Of a stretch of 55,147 nt of DNA, positions 34,681-46,559 are shown piece by piece. A program made the position numbers and the translations under genes. Each line of letters opens with the position of its first letter. The first letter of the stretch is position 1. The DNA comes from Phallusia fumigata. Lineage: Eukaryota; Chordata; Ascidiacea; Phlebobranchia; Ascidiidae. Where the stretch lies: positions 2,578-57,724 of the forward strand of contig QXVZ01013420.1 of NCBI GenBank assembly GCA_008931825.1, read 5' to 3'. The notes beneath the pieces are model-generated. The model had not been told where the DNA came from, did not search any database, and saw nothing but the letters and a program-made list of their open reading frames with translations.

Positions 34681-36012
34681 TTCACTTTTATTTTGCGTAC
34701 AAGCGTCCTATGAGTGTCATAATCTTTATATCACAAGCTTTACGAAACATTACTTTGCCAAAGCAAATTCCCACGATACAAAAGCGTTGGTTGAGCGTCC
34801 ATGAGAAAGGAAGGAAGTTTTAAACAGCGTTTTGTGCAGAACACATTTGCCCCATAGAAGCTGGGCAACTAAAACATTTATATTTCTTCACAAGGTTTTC
34901 ACATTTTATGATAACTGGGTTAACCTTTGTTTTATGGTTATGTAGTCACTACAGATTCACCCCATTTTCAGCTATTCGTTAATAGCCCATGGATTCCAAA
35001 ATACAAGCGCAAGTTTGTAGAGTTTTGCGTGTCGAGAATACGGAGAATACGGACTACGGATTCGACAAGTTTTTTGAAATTTAAAACAAAATGATATTGG
35101 GTGATTCTTGTCAGTTGTCTTATCTAACAACCTAATTAGTCAAAGTCATTATCGATGCCAAATACGTCCGAGTACGCTGCAGATTGTTCTGTCTGACGGT
35201 GCAACGCGTAGGGTCATTCTCCGATGTAAATCCATGCCACAAAGCGCCTGTAATGACGGTGTAGGTAGCTGCAGCGCGTTCAACCTTGATCCACCAATTG
35301 CGTCCTTTACATTTTTGCGCTACATAAGGCTTAACTTTGTGCAGCTATTTCCGGCTTGGTGATTGTTTCAGGGCAAATGTGTGGCTGCGATTTCTTTTCC
35401 AAGCCAAATAAACACTCCATAAGTCTGGTTTTATTTACAGCTGTTCTGTATAATATGGCAGTACTACCCAAGTAGCTGGTTCGCCTAAATTTTGGAAACA
35501 CTGGGTTTTATTCCAGATTTGGAGGTGAGGAAACTAAATGGGAACCGGATAAAGAGGTGAGGAACAAACCAGGAGGTCGAACCGGTACTGAACCCGAACC
35601 CGCGAACTGGTTTGAACAGTTTATTTCGTTAAACCCGAACCGTAAATTAAATGTTCTTAAAAAACCGAACCGAAGCTGAACCCATATATGACAAGCGGTT
35701 CGACTCCCTGGAACAGACAAACTATAGTTGCTTTCCCAAACAAAAAGGTTGAAACCTGTATTGCATCTTTCAAACTATTTATAAATAGCTTTGTTGCTCC
35801 AAAAACACAAAAATATTGTTTCCACTTTTGGACGCCAAATACGTCCTTGCTCTAAAGGCTAATACCGACACTAAGAAAAAATAGAAAGTGCTTGATCGTT
35901 TTTTGGAATAGTAACAGCAAAAACCTTCGCAAATACACTGAATGTACTTTGCGCAGCAGCATATACTCTGAAAATAGAAATAAAAATCTCAAGCGATCAA
36001 AAAATAAAATCA
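34681..36012. repeat. Repeat-derived intergenic DNA downstream of ERLEC1
   Basis: 35140-35400 is a minus-orientation copy of the SINE-like family (GCTGCAGCGCGTTCAACC; TAAGGCTTAACTTTGTGCAG). 35490-35710 is a GAACCGG/CCGAACC-rich block with internal inverted motifs, probably a degraded DNA-transposon fragment. The rest shows no feature. Confidence 0.5.
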
Positions 36013-39000
36013 CTATGGCAAAGAATCAGTATTGAGCATGCCTAAATCGTCAGCAGAATCCAATAGGTCACATACGATCAATGATTCAACACCTAAAATA
36101 TATTGACATGTTGTGGGTTCCAGCAAATAAATAGTCACTGCATGAGGGCTTGATGCATCTTTCTTGCATTTCAACTGAACCACAACCTGCCTAGGCTTGC
36201 CAGTCAGATCACATGTGTCACCACCGCTGTAAAAGTGCTGAACCATTGAGACAACAGCCTTGCCCTGTATAAAAAAATTTAAATTTATTAAGCGTTTTTG
36301 GTATAAGGCCACAACATAGGCGTCGATTCCAGGGGTGGAAGGGTGGGGGCCACCCCAATGAAAAAATTTCTGGGGTGGCAGCTATAATAAAAAGTCTTTG
36401 CTGCCACCCCAGAAGTTTCCTGGATTCATTATAAAATTCTTGCTTTCAAAACATATATTGCTTGCGCCGACACAAGGACTTTCTGAAGACTTGTTTACAC
36501 CAAACACGTGCGAGGCGAGCGACGCAAATTTTTTCATTCATTAAGCAACGCAGGAAGTACCATTTTACACATCTTTTGTGCTGTATGCACCGATATTGTT
36601 TGTGATAACAGATAGTATAATGACCCTACAAACCAACAGGCGTACGGTAGGTAATTTGATCACGTGTCATGCCGCTTGCATTTAATCAGTTCGCCACCCC
36701 ACACGAAAAAAATTTGTTAAAAAATCGACGCCTATGGGCCACAATAAGGTCACAAAATATTCTCGAACTATACAGATTTGTTAGGTTCGAAAAAAGTTGC
36801 TTACAAAAGTTTTACACAGCAGACCTTAAAGGTCCAAGAAATTTCCAATGAGTATTTGTGTAATCTTACAGTTTTATCAGGTTTCATGATCTTAGTTTTT
36901 GAAGTCTTCAGTTTGGCCCATTCCTCATGTTGTTCCAGATTCCACGTTCCCACAACAATTGTTGTTCTGCCCAATCTTGAATCATCATGGTATTGGTGAA
37001 CATGCTTTCCATAGCAAAATTCAAACCTTCATAACAAGACAAAATAGCACTGTTGTTAAGGTCAATTTTTTTTATTATTATTTTAGCATTATTGGTTGCA
37101 TTTTTTGGTGTCTAGGTAAAGATTGAAAGACTAAAAAGTTTATTCCTAATCAATTTTTGTACTAATTTGTAAATATCAGACTATCCACAGTCTTCTGCGT
37201 AATGTTTTTTAGTGTTTTATTTTTTTCAGAATCAGGGTAAATTTTCTGATCAACCACTATCTGGATAACATTAGGCTTGAAACAAACGACTTTGGATAAG
37301 ATCTTCACCTATTCTGAATAAATTTGTCAGTCCGATCAAGTCCAGACATACAATAGGTTCAAAGAAATTGACTTTTTACCATTTGCACTTACCTCCACCA
37401 ACCACTTCCACCCGTTAAACAAAAGCTTCCTGACAAAAAGTCTTTTAGCAGCGATTTGTCCACAAGTGGTGATATGGATGTTTCCTCAACCCTGCGTAGT
37501 TCATTTTTTACTGGTTCATCAGTATTTTGTGTGACTTGTGACTGTTTTTCAGAGGCTGAAAAACAAAATACAAAATTTGGTAATCTTGAACTATTTATCT
37601 CCTAAATCCCAACCCACAGATGTGTTATAGTTATGCATATTTGTCTGGGTCATTAATTAAGGCATTTTGTAATGGATATCACAACATGTGACCTCAAAGT
37701 TTAGCTGTTTGGTGTGTTAAGTAAATAATACCACAATGACTGACTATCAGATCCTCATAATGTTTACAATGTTTTTAGGCATTTTTAAATTTAGTGCATC
37801 CCTATTACGGTGGCAGTGTTGCTTTTAGTACCTTATTATGATGGCATTGGCTCAAAAAGGTTTTGATCCCTAAATTCGAGAAATAAAGCAAATTGATGAT
37901 AACCCAAATTCAAATCTTTTTGTAAACAGCTTGTGTACTCTTATTTTAGTTCCAATCTAATTTTTGTTGCAACTACAGTGAAACAGCATTTTTGAGCAAG
38001 TGATATAAACACATGTATTACGCAAGAAAAGCACAATGAAATCAGAAATGTAGTTCTAGTTCAATCAAGCTAGTTTATTTTGTTTGTTTTTTTAGGTGAT
38101 TTGGTGATACCAATTCTAATCAAATTTAGAAAACTGTAGCTATTATTTTTGCTTAAATCTAATTTTGAAAAGTTTAAAAATTCTAGTTGACCAAGCCTGT
38201 TCTAACCGACATGACAAAAAACCAATTGCTTTTTCTTTGGTTTGCTAATTGAAACCTAAACTGTAGTGTACTTCTCTGAGCAACATCCAGTAAGCTTAGG
38301 AGGATGAGTTGAGATTATTGAAAGGCAAACCAACCCAGAAATAGCTGCGAAATGATGAGATGCTACAAGGCATGAAAATAATGGAGAGCACAATGGGTGG
38401 ATCATGGTAGAATGCGCTGCAGCTCCACCGTTATTACAAGGTGTTATGTGACGGGGGCTTACAAGAGAGTGAGTTTTGGGTTTTGGTGCATAAATTCAAC
38501 TGGGGGGCGTTGGTGGGACCAGAGACTCCTATACTGCCACTCGTTCTAAGGAAAGAGATTGGGGTTCGACAGAATAAGGAACCACTGAAAGAAACCCTGT
38601 TGGATAGTTGTTTTGACACTAACACAGCACAAAAAACACTATTATTTTATTGTTTACAGTGGGGATAGGCAAGCCAACATTTTAAGTTTTTTACCTATTG
38701 TTTCATGACAGTAGCTATATAAACGTTATGCAAAACCAAAATGGCATGCAATCATGTTTTTGCAACAAAAAGAGTTTAATGCTATACACATACCTGCTAA
38801 TGCTTCTTCAACATCAAAGAGGGATCTAGGTTTTCTTGGAGAACCATCAATAGGAACACACTGAATGTCGTTAACACCCTTACCCTCAATCTAGGGGCAC
38901 AAACAAAAACAATTTGGACACAGACTTCCATTCAATTTGTTTACATTTGCTTTTATGTACAGAATATATAGTTTTTTTTGTTTTCAATGGCTTTGGCATG

Positions 39001-39888
39001 CATTTATGTTCTTACATTATACAGTGGGTTGCGGCACAGGTCTGGTGAAGGCACAATCAACTCATATTCACACGAACTTGTTTCAGTTACGGATATAATT
39101 TCATTGCGTCCAGTTGGCCTACATATATAAATGATGGTACTCCGTCGACTTGAACCAGACTGAAAAAAATATATAATAATTTCAATATGATTCAACCACC
39201 AGCTACAGATTAAAATCACACTTGCCTTTAGATCACATGGTGTGCCATCAGCCATAACAACTGGATAATATGGTGTTTTCACACCATCTATGACTTTAAA
39301 AGGAATATCTTCAGAAGAAAGTGGCAACTTGCCAGGGTTAATTAAAAATCCCTCTTTATCAATGTTGTTCGAAATTTGCCCTAAAGTATATTCTGTTGTT
39401 TTGACATAACTACTTTTGTCTTCAGCAGTTTGCACAAGCACTTTCTTTCCACTCTCAGTTTGCATGACAATACCATCAGTCTCGTCACTTTTGCCACTTG
39501 TTCGGACTCGCTCTTCATGATATTGGCGAATATGCTTGCCGTGACACAGCTCATATGTCCAGTATGGTTCAAACCTGTATGTACAGACTCTCTTTTTAAA
39601 AATTGGTGCAAGAAGTGCATGGGGTGGGGTGGATTCCTCAATCGTAGGGTCCCCATCCTTGTCTGTTAAAGATATTTTAGTTGGAACAGTACATGTATAG
39701 CGCTCGTTGTTGGCAGATGTCACAACAAAAGCATTGTCTTTACTGTATTCCAGTCCTGTACTTCCACTTTCTAGTGAGTTTTGGAGCCAATTGATTCTGT
39801 AGGCTATGTCATCTTTTAGGGGAGAAAAATGCTCCCCACAATGGGCTACAGTTAATAAAGTAACAGTTACAAACCAGTAAACAGACAT
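36013..39888 (-). CDS. ERLEC1: ERLEC1 (XTP3-B) homologue, ER lectin with two MRH domains
   Basis: Six exons on the minus strand: 39888-39226, 39159-39016, 38890-38794, 37555-37393, 37026-36870 and 36264-36013; total 1476 nt, 491 residues, close to the vertebrate protein. Phases fit throughout. [17 protein letters not shown] is a signal peptide. MRH1 has [27 protein letters not shown] and [16 protein letters not shown]2 has [35 protein letters not shown] and [10 protein letters not shown]. The family binds mannose-trimmed N-glycans on misfolded proteins in the ER lumen and works with SEL1L-HRD1 in ER-associated degradation. The first intron is GC-AG, 66 nt. A hAT MITE lies in intron 5 and a SINE-like repeat in intron 3. 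Confidence 0.93.
36315..36736. mobile_element. 422-bp hAT-type MITE in ERLEC1 intron 5
   Basis: TIRs CATAGGCGTCGATT at 36315 and AATCGACGCCTATG ending at 36736, flanked by the perfect 8-bp duplication GGCCACAA (36307-36314, 36737-36744). The interior contains GGGGTGGCAGC/GCTGCCACCCC inverted blocks near 36345-36415. Confidence 0.88.
38280..38620 (+). repeat. SINE-like interspersed repeat in ERLEC1 intron 3
   Basis: Carries AATAGCTGCGAAATGATGAG, GTGGATCATGGTAGAATGCG, GCGTTGGTGGGACCAG and GGGGTTCGACAGAA in the same order as 48290-48560. The 75-codon ORF at 38441-38668 is only a shadow of the repeat. Confidence 0.6.
39160..39225 (-). other. ERLEC1: 66-nt GC-AG intron of ERLEC1, in frame and without stops
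   Basis: The donor is AAG|GCAAGT (GC instead of GT, otherwise perfect consensus) and the acceptor TTTTTTTCAG. Removing it joins CDLK to [13 protein letters not shown] as the MRH fold requires. Retained, it would insert 22 mostly hydrophobic residues ([20 protein letters not shown] plus FQ) into the first MRH domain without disturbing the frame. Confidence 0.8.
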
Positions 39889-41220
39889 AGTGCTACAACA
39901 CAGTATTTTGTTAAAAACGAAGCATCAAACAGTCAGTTAGCAGCCCGAAGATTGCTCAGTGGTTACAGTAACTTATAACATTATTACTATTAATTTAATT
40001 AACGTTAAGACTGCAATCTTTATTCGGCTTCTCTTCTAGACTATATTTAGGTTAATAATAACTGTCACTAACGTTTAATTTAGATGTAAACAAAATGCAT
40101 TGTGTATTGTTCACTTCGGATTGGGAAATGACAAATTGTGAGGCAGAATAAAACAATAAGCAAACCTTTAAAAAAAGAGCAACAAACGATCATAGGTATT
40201 GCACTACATAAAACGCGTCAATCAAATAACTGTCAGCTGCAGAAACTACAATGTCTATGACGGAACAGACACGTTACGTTAAGTCACGTGACTGACATTT
40301 TTTTGAATAGTTTTAAATTGGCAGTACACTGAGTACAGTACTTTAATCATAACATCGTTGTCATGTTTTACACAATTACAGGCACACAGGCTGGTTGTTT
40401 AAAGGTCCAGGATAAAAACCTGCATCGCCCAATGAATAAACGAAATGTGTCCATATTGTCAAAATTGCACCTAAAATACTACTTTCCTATTTTTATCAAA
40501 TCGATTATGACATACTCTTTCGATCTTTGGGATACGGAACGGTTTCCTGTTTTTTTGTAATTATTTAAACAAACCGGCAAAGCTTGACTCCTTGACCTGA
40601 AAGTTATTGAACCGTCACAAAGGTCACAGGTACGCAACGTGCAAAGTGTAAACAATCCGACCCAATGATTGGTCTGTGACCCGGGTGTCTGCAATTTGTA
40701 CTCATTCAGCAAAAAACTGTGCTGACAATTCATTCTTACCGCATGAATTGTGTATTAAAACCAGCCGTTATTTCACAACAAGACATGCACGTTTATGGCA
40801 GTGTTTGCTGGCATATTATTGCATGTTTTTGGTGCTTTATCGGCTATTGGCAATATTGCTAGGCACTTGTTCGTAAAGATCCACATGCTTTTGGCAAAAT
40901 TTTAAGCAGTGTATTAATACATATCTGTGGATGAAAAATATGTTTGTCCACCTTTATGGTGATCAAATCAAGGGGGTTTTACTGGTTTACTGTGTCAACC
41001 TAGAAATGTGCGTGTAGAACACTGTTATAATCACTCTGGAGCATAACTAAAATGTTGATTCTGCACAGAAGTGGTTCTATGTGTGCTTTTGTTTAATCCT
41101 GCAATCATTAAAATGCAATTTTGCTTCGTCATTTTTATATTTCCTTCATGCGTATTGGTTTATCCAGTGTGTCATTGTCACAGGTTAATATTAAGGTACT
41201 GCACAAGCTTTGCGCTAACA
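39889..41220. promoter_or_regulatory. Divergent intergenic region between ERLEC1 and MARC
   Basis: About 1.3 kb separating two genes transcribed away from each other, so it should hold both promoters. A TCACGTGACTGAC (E-box-like CACGTG core) occurs near 40283. No clear TATA box or repeat was identified; ORFs at 40363-40560, 40479-40733 and 40676-40876 are unsupported. Confidence 0.4.
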
Positions 41221-44200
41221 ATGGGTTTAAGTACAAACCAAATCATAGTTGGTAGCAGTGTGGCGCTAGCTGTGGCTGTTACCTTTGCTTTTCTATTGAA
41301 TTCTAAAAAGAAAAGGAACTCCTGGCGAAAAGTTGCAACTGTTTCAAAGATCTACTTGTATCCAATTAAATCTTCAAGGGGGGAGGAACTAGAATCAGCA
41401 AATTGTACTCCATTCGGCCTTGGCAAAGTTGACACAGAACATGCAGGGGACAGGTATTTTTTGTTGGGCCATCTTCTATTTTTTTGTTTTATTATGTATG
41501 CAGTAAATGTATCACATTGGCTGCATGAAACACCCCCTGCACCAAGCAGTTTTATGACATATTATACACTTTGTTTTACAGTACATGTTTCAAACAAGAC
41601 CCCTTTTAAAGTTTTTTATGTTAGCTTAGTGGCCACTTTTTATCGTCCCACAATATTACTATTTTATACATTGTAGTGTCATTGAAAGTAAGTTAAATTA
41701 AAATACATTGACAGGGTTAGATGATCAACATTGGTTATTGCTTAATCAGTAAAGAGTTGTATTGATTTGCTTAAAATTTTACGAAAAGCCGCAAAATAAA
41801 TTCTGATTGTCCTGAGTTTTGTAATGTTTTTGGGGCCTGAATCTTTTCTTTTTACTTTTATGCAGATGTTTCCTAGTAGTCAGTCCAAATGGCAAAATGG
41901 TGACTGGAAGGCAAGAACCTCGACTAGTTTTGGTTAAGAGTCATGCAAGTTCCCATTCCATAACGCTTTCCGGACCAGAAATGGAAGATATTGTTGTACC
42001 GATCCCAACTGATGTTTCTAATGCTATGAACTGCAGGTAATTTGTTTTGGGCCCCTTTTCTGGGAGAACACATATTGTTTACAACCTCATTTTTCTATCT
42101 GATGTTTGGTATTGCTATCAGCATAGGCACAGACTTCATAATTTTTTTCGGGTGTGCCAAATTGCGCCTATGGTTATCAGTCGTTTACAGCTTTCTGTTG
42201 GGAAAAAAGTTGTCAGAATTGCTTCATATTTTCATACATGATAGATAGACATCTGCCATGACAACTTTTTGACCTTGTATACCCATCGGTTCATGGTACC
42301 AAATGGCTCCAAACGTAAACTTTCGGAAACTGTCATTATATCAAAGTAAATGCAAATTTTGATGGTTGGCACATGGCAAGCATTTAAATACACTTTTACC
42401 AATTACTGCTACCAATTAGCAGTTGCATGTGTGTGGGGACCCTTACATTTATGCATGCAGAAACAATCATGTTATGAAATTTTGTTTTGCTTCCATAAAG
42501 CATTCCAATACCTGCTTAGCACCATGGTTGCATTTTTTGTGAAAATTTTCTGGCTTTATGCGTAATTCGCACAGAAACAAAAAAGTTGCAAAAGCTTTAA
42601 TTTGTATCTTACAAGCAATAGCACTGCATGTGGTATTTAATGCAAGTCATTTTGGGATTGCAATACGCTTAGAATTAAAAACATGTATATTTCTATATAT
42701 TTGTATGTTGAGTTGGATTTCTTAAGTTTCGCAAAGTAATATTTAAAAAAACACCATTCAATAGTGGAACCAAAAAGTTTTGGTGGGGGATTATTTGTAA
42801 CTGATCATTCATGTTTGCATGAATACAGAGTATGGGGTGATGATATAGCAGGAGTGGATTGTGGTGATGAAGCAGCTCAGTGGTTGCAAAAATACTTTGG
42901 TGTGGACTACAGGTTGGTATACTATCCAAGAAATGGAAAACCCAGGGATACCCGTGGAGAAGATGAAACTGCAAGTGTCGACTCTGGAAAGGTATTGATC
43001 ATGGCAACAAGGAGATTTGTTTTTTTACTGTTTAATACAAACAAAAATCCCTTTTTAACAACCCACTTGAAGAGNCACTGTTGGGAATTCACATGGCAGT
43101 TGTTAAACCTGGTGTTGTGAATGTTGGAGACAGTGTTTATGTGTGTTAATTCTGCTTATGCACTACACTTTGACTCAGCACATAATTTGCAGTTGTTCAG
43201 CCAAAGCTTTGTGACAAATAATTTAAATGTCAAAACCACAATATTATTTTCTCCTCCAGTTGAAAGTGTTTGCAGTTAAATTATGGGGGAGTAGAAATTG
43301 ACATTTAAATGCCCAAATTATTTAATTGAAGTTAAAATTTAATACAGTGGTTCTTCACCTTTTTCCTTGTATGTACACCTTAATAATCAACAACCAGTTC
43401 TTGTATTTCTGAGAGTAATTATTCTCTTAATTAAATAATTTTAAAAAAAACATAACTGCCAGAGAACTTGCATTTAGTAAATACTTGCTGTTGTCAGTGC
43501 AAGTTGTCATCACCGTGCAATGATGATGACAACAGCGATCGTGGGAACGTTATTGTAATTACTATATACATACAAGCTTCTCTCCAAATCTGTAACTTGT
43601 GTGCCTAAAATTGTTGTTCTCTTGTTTTTTTGTACCAGACCTTGGTTGGGCAAAAGCAGACTTGTTTAAAACTGTACTTCCTATGTTTTACTCTAAATCT
43701 TAANCTTGCCTTCACCTGCCCTATTATTACAAATACACTAAGTGTGTCATTTTTGCCACATAATAAATAAATAATCAACAGCTTCGATTTTGTGTGGAAC
43801 CTTTATTTCATTCTTTACAAACAATATGTGATCCTGGATTTTGACAAAAATTTCGTTAAAATGTTCATTCTTTGTTTCCTCTCAGATTTTGTATCATGAC
43901 TGTGCTCCCTGTAACATTCTGTCTCAAGCATCTGTTGATGACATCAACTCAAGAGTGGACATATCTGTTTCTGCAAGAAACTTCAGACCAAGTATTTTAA
44001 TAACTGGTTGCTCAGCTTATGAAGAGGTTGGTACTAGAAAAAAAATCTACTCTCAAAAATTGCCTCTCTGTGACAAAACAAACTTAATTCATTGACACTA
44101 GCTTATTATAGGTCCCCTTCCTAAAGGGGACACATTGTTTTCACTCTGTTTGTTTGTTTTTTCTTTTTTTTCTACCCGAGCTTGTCCATGTCATTTTGCC

Positions 44201-46005
44201 ATGAAGGGTTTGGTGGATTTGGACAAAACTTTCACAGCTGGTAGATATAATCATGGATGCCATGTGTTTCATTTGACCATGAAGCCCCAGTGGTTACCCC
44301 GCTAGCCCCAAAAGAGTAAAACATTTTGTTTGTATACCATGCATAACATGTCATTGTGGTGCAATATTTGATGTGTTTTACCCTATAGCCACAGCAGTTA
44401 CCCACTAGCCCCCTAAAATGGGGCAAATAGTTTAACAACCTCTGAGCTGGTTGAAATTTGGACAGTTTGCATAACATGTTGTCATGGTGCAATATTTGAT
44501 GTTTTTTACCCACTAGCCCCTTAAAATGTGTAATATTATTAAACAATGTCCAAACTTGATGCAACTTGGACAGTTTGTAGAACATGTCATTGTGGTGCAC
44601 TGATTGCTTTGTTTACATGTATAGCCTGGACATGTTTTCAGAAAAACGCATCATGTAAAACTTTGCATGTGTGGGGACCCATGCACTTCATAGCATTAGG
44701 TATCATACCGCTGCCTCACACATTAATGGGCATTCAATACACATCATTTATGTTACACTTTATTACTTTATTAAATCTGTTTACCTTTAAAAGCAGTCCT
44801 GCTTCTTTACTTCCATATACAGTAGTTCAGCACCTAAACACAAATGAAACCTTACATCTCATTTATCAAGTGTAAAAATTTTAATTAAAATCAAAATTTT
44901 ACTGTCAATGTCTGCTTGCAACTGTGTGGCCCGGAAGTTACTACGTATGGCTTGTGCATCACAGTTGAGAACGATGTTATGTAGTTGTGTGATAACATGG
45001 CGTATTAATTTATTAGTGTTGGTACACTATAATTTTTTATGATCTGAAGTTAAAACATGCTAATGACATTGACACAACATGCATGTGGGACAACATAAAG
45101 TGCTTAGCTATGTTCTTAGCTAGTTTCAATCGTGTTTTTTAATTTCCCGCTTCATTCCAGATCTAAAAAGGCTTGGTACAAATTAGGCACAACCAATTAA
45201 AATTTACTATGGTGTGAGGACCCAGATGTTTTAGCAAAATACTTTTTTACAAAATAACAAGCAAAGTAGGTACGTTAATGTAGTACGTAAAGTGGGTGTT
45301 TATTGTAAAAGTGGAAAATAGTATTTGCAAGGGAAAAATATTTAATGGGTCATAGTGTCTGCCAAAATACAATATCTGAAAAGCGCCACTTCTAGTTCTG
45401 TTTGCAAATAAGCTCTCATCGAATTCAGGATAAACCAAAAGTTGGCAGGCAGAAAATAGTAGTATTGTATTATAAAATGCGTAAATTTTTAATTTTACCA
45501 CCTTTGTATCATGTTGTTGTGTAATAAAAACAGTTTAACATTTATTTTTAGTAGTGAATGGTAGCTTTTTAATATTCCCTTTTTCTGGTCCTATCATTTT
45601 TTTGAAAAAAAAACATTTTAGGACACCTGGAGAAGTGTCAAAGTCGGAAGGGTTGAAATGAAGTTGGTGAAATTCTGTGCCAGGTAGAATCCCAAACGTT
45701 TCTAGGCATCTTGCTGTTTTGTAATTAACTTACTCATGTTGTAGATGCCTTTTGACAACTGTTGATCCAAGCACTGGCATTAAAGATAGCGATGGAGAAC
45801 CACTCAAAACTCTAAAAACGTAAGTGTATCTTTGTGATACTTTTAGCAATAGATAACATTGTACACAATTTGATTCATTGTCAGGTATCGGCAATGTGAC
45901 AAGACGCTGAAACATATTTACGGTCGCGATCCACTGTTGGGAATTCACATGGCAGTTGTTAAACCTGGTGTTGTGAATGTTGGAGACAGTGTTTATGTGT
46001 GTTAA
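41221..46005 (+). CDS. MTARC1: Mitochondrial amidoxime-reducing component (MARC, MOSC domain)
   Basis: Seven exons: 41221-41453, 41866-42036, 42829-42991, 43886-44026, 45622-45683, 45745-45819, 45885-46005; 966 nt, 321 residues, phases consistent, TAA at 46003. The family is a molybdenum-cofactor enzyme on the outer mitochondrial membrane that reduces N-hydroxylated compounds with cytochrome b5 and its reductase. Residues ~8-26 form a membrane anchor (IIVGSSVALAVAVTFAFLL) followed by KKKR. Then the MOSC N-terminal barrel (KIYLYPIKSSRG), MVTGRQEPRLVLV, GVDCGDEAAQWL, ARNFRPSILITGCSAYEE, and ARCLLTTVDPSTG containing the expected Mo-ligand Cys. It cannot be assigned to MTARC1 or MTARC2: tunicates may have one ancestral gene. 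Introns hold sense copies of the tandem-core element. Confidence 0.93.
42040..42500 (+). repeat. GGGNCCCCTT-family element in MARC intron 2
   Basis: TTTTGGGCCCCTTTTCTGGG at about 42045, then the alternative core (TTTTCATACATGATAGATAG at ~42232; ACCCATCGGTTCA) and the right end GTGTGTGGGGACCCTTACA with GCAGAAACAATCATGTTATG at about 42430-42475. Plus orientation. The ORFs at 42042-42248 are shadows of it. Confidence 0.6.
43076..43703. repeat. 628-bp misplaced duplicate of the MARC 3' end
   Basis: Bounded by n at 43075 and 43704, this block matches 45932-46559 almost base for base and at equal length. It includes the C-terminal coding end (GIHMAVVKPGVVNVGDSVYVC, stop) and the 3' flank. Sitting inside intron 3 between two gaps, it is best read as an allelic contig put in the wrong place, not a duplicated exon. 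Confidence 0.9.
44105..45400 (+). repeat. Tandem-core element in MARC intron 4
   Basis: Left end TTATAGGTCCCCTTCCTAAA at 44107, about 2.5 core units (TAGCCACAGCAGTTACCC at ~44387), right-end GTGTGGGGACCCATGCAC at about 44670, and a final segment with GTGTGAGGACCCAGATG near 45212 ending AAGCGCCACTTCTAGTT at about 45397. Plus orientation, like all recognised copies in the window. Confidence 0.6.
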
Positions 46006-46559
46006 TTCTGCTTATGCACTACACTTTGACTCAGCACATAATTTGCAGTTGTTCAGCCAAAGCTTTGTGACAAATATTTTAAATGTCAAAACCACAATAT
46101 TATTTTCTCCTCCAGTTGAAAGTGTTTGCAGTTAAATTATGGGGGAGTAGAAATTGACATTTAAATGCCCAAATTATTTAATTGAAGTTAAAATTTAATA
46201 CAGTGGTTCTTCACCTTTTTCCTTGTATGTACACCTTAATAATCAACAACCAGTTCTTGTATTTCTGAGAGTAATTATTCTCTTAATTAAATAATTTTAA
46301 AAAAAACATAACTGCCAGAGAACTTGCATTTAGTAAATACTTGCTGTTGTCAGTGCAAGTTGTCATCACCGTGCAATGATGATGACAACAGCGATCGTGG
46401 GAACGTTATTGTAATTACTATATACATACAAGCTTCTCTCCAAATCTGTAACTTGTGTGCCTAAAATTGTTGTTCTCTTGTTTTTTTGTACCAGACCTTG
46501 GTTGGGCAAAAGCAGACTTGTTTAAAACTGTACTTCCTATGTTTTACTCTAAATCTTAA

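Noticed and set aside
38441..38668. 75-codon plus-strand ORF
   Set aside because: It coincides with a SINE-like repeat copy and is antisense within an ERLEC1 intron.
41453..41676. Extension of the first MARC ORF past 41453
   Set aside because: The frame runs into intron sequence; the GACAG|GTATTT donor and the exon at 41866 restore the conserved MOSC sequence.
44232..44600. 122-codon minus-strand ORF
   Set aside because: Same tandem-core repeat as above, inside a MARC intron.
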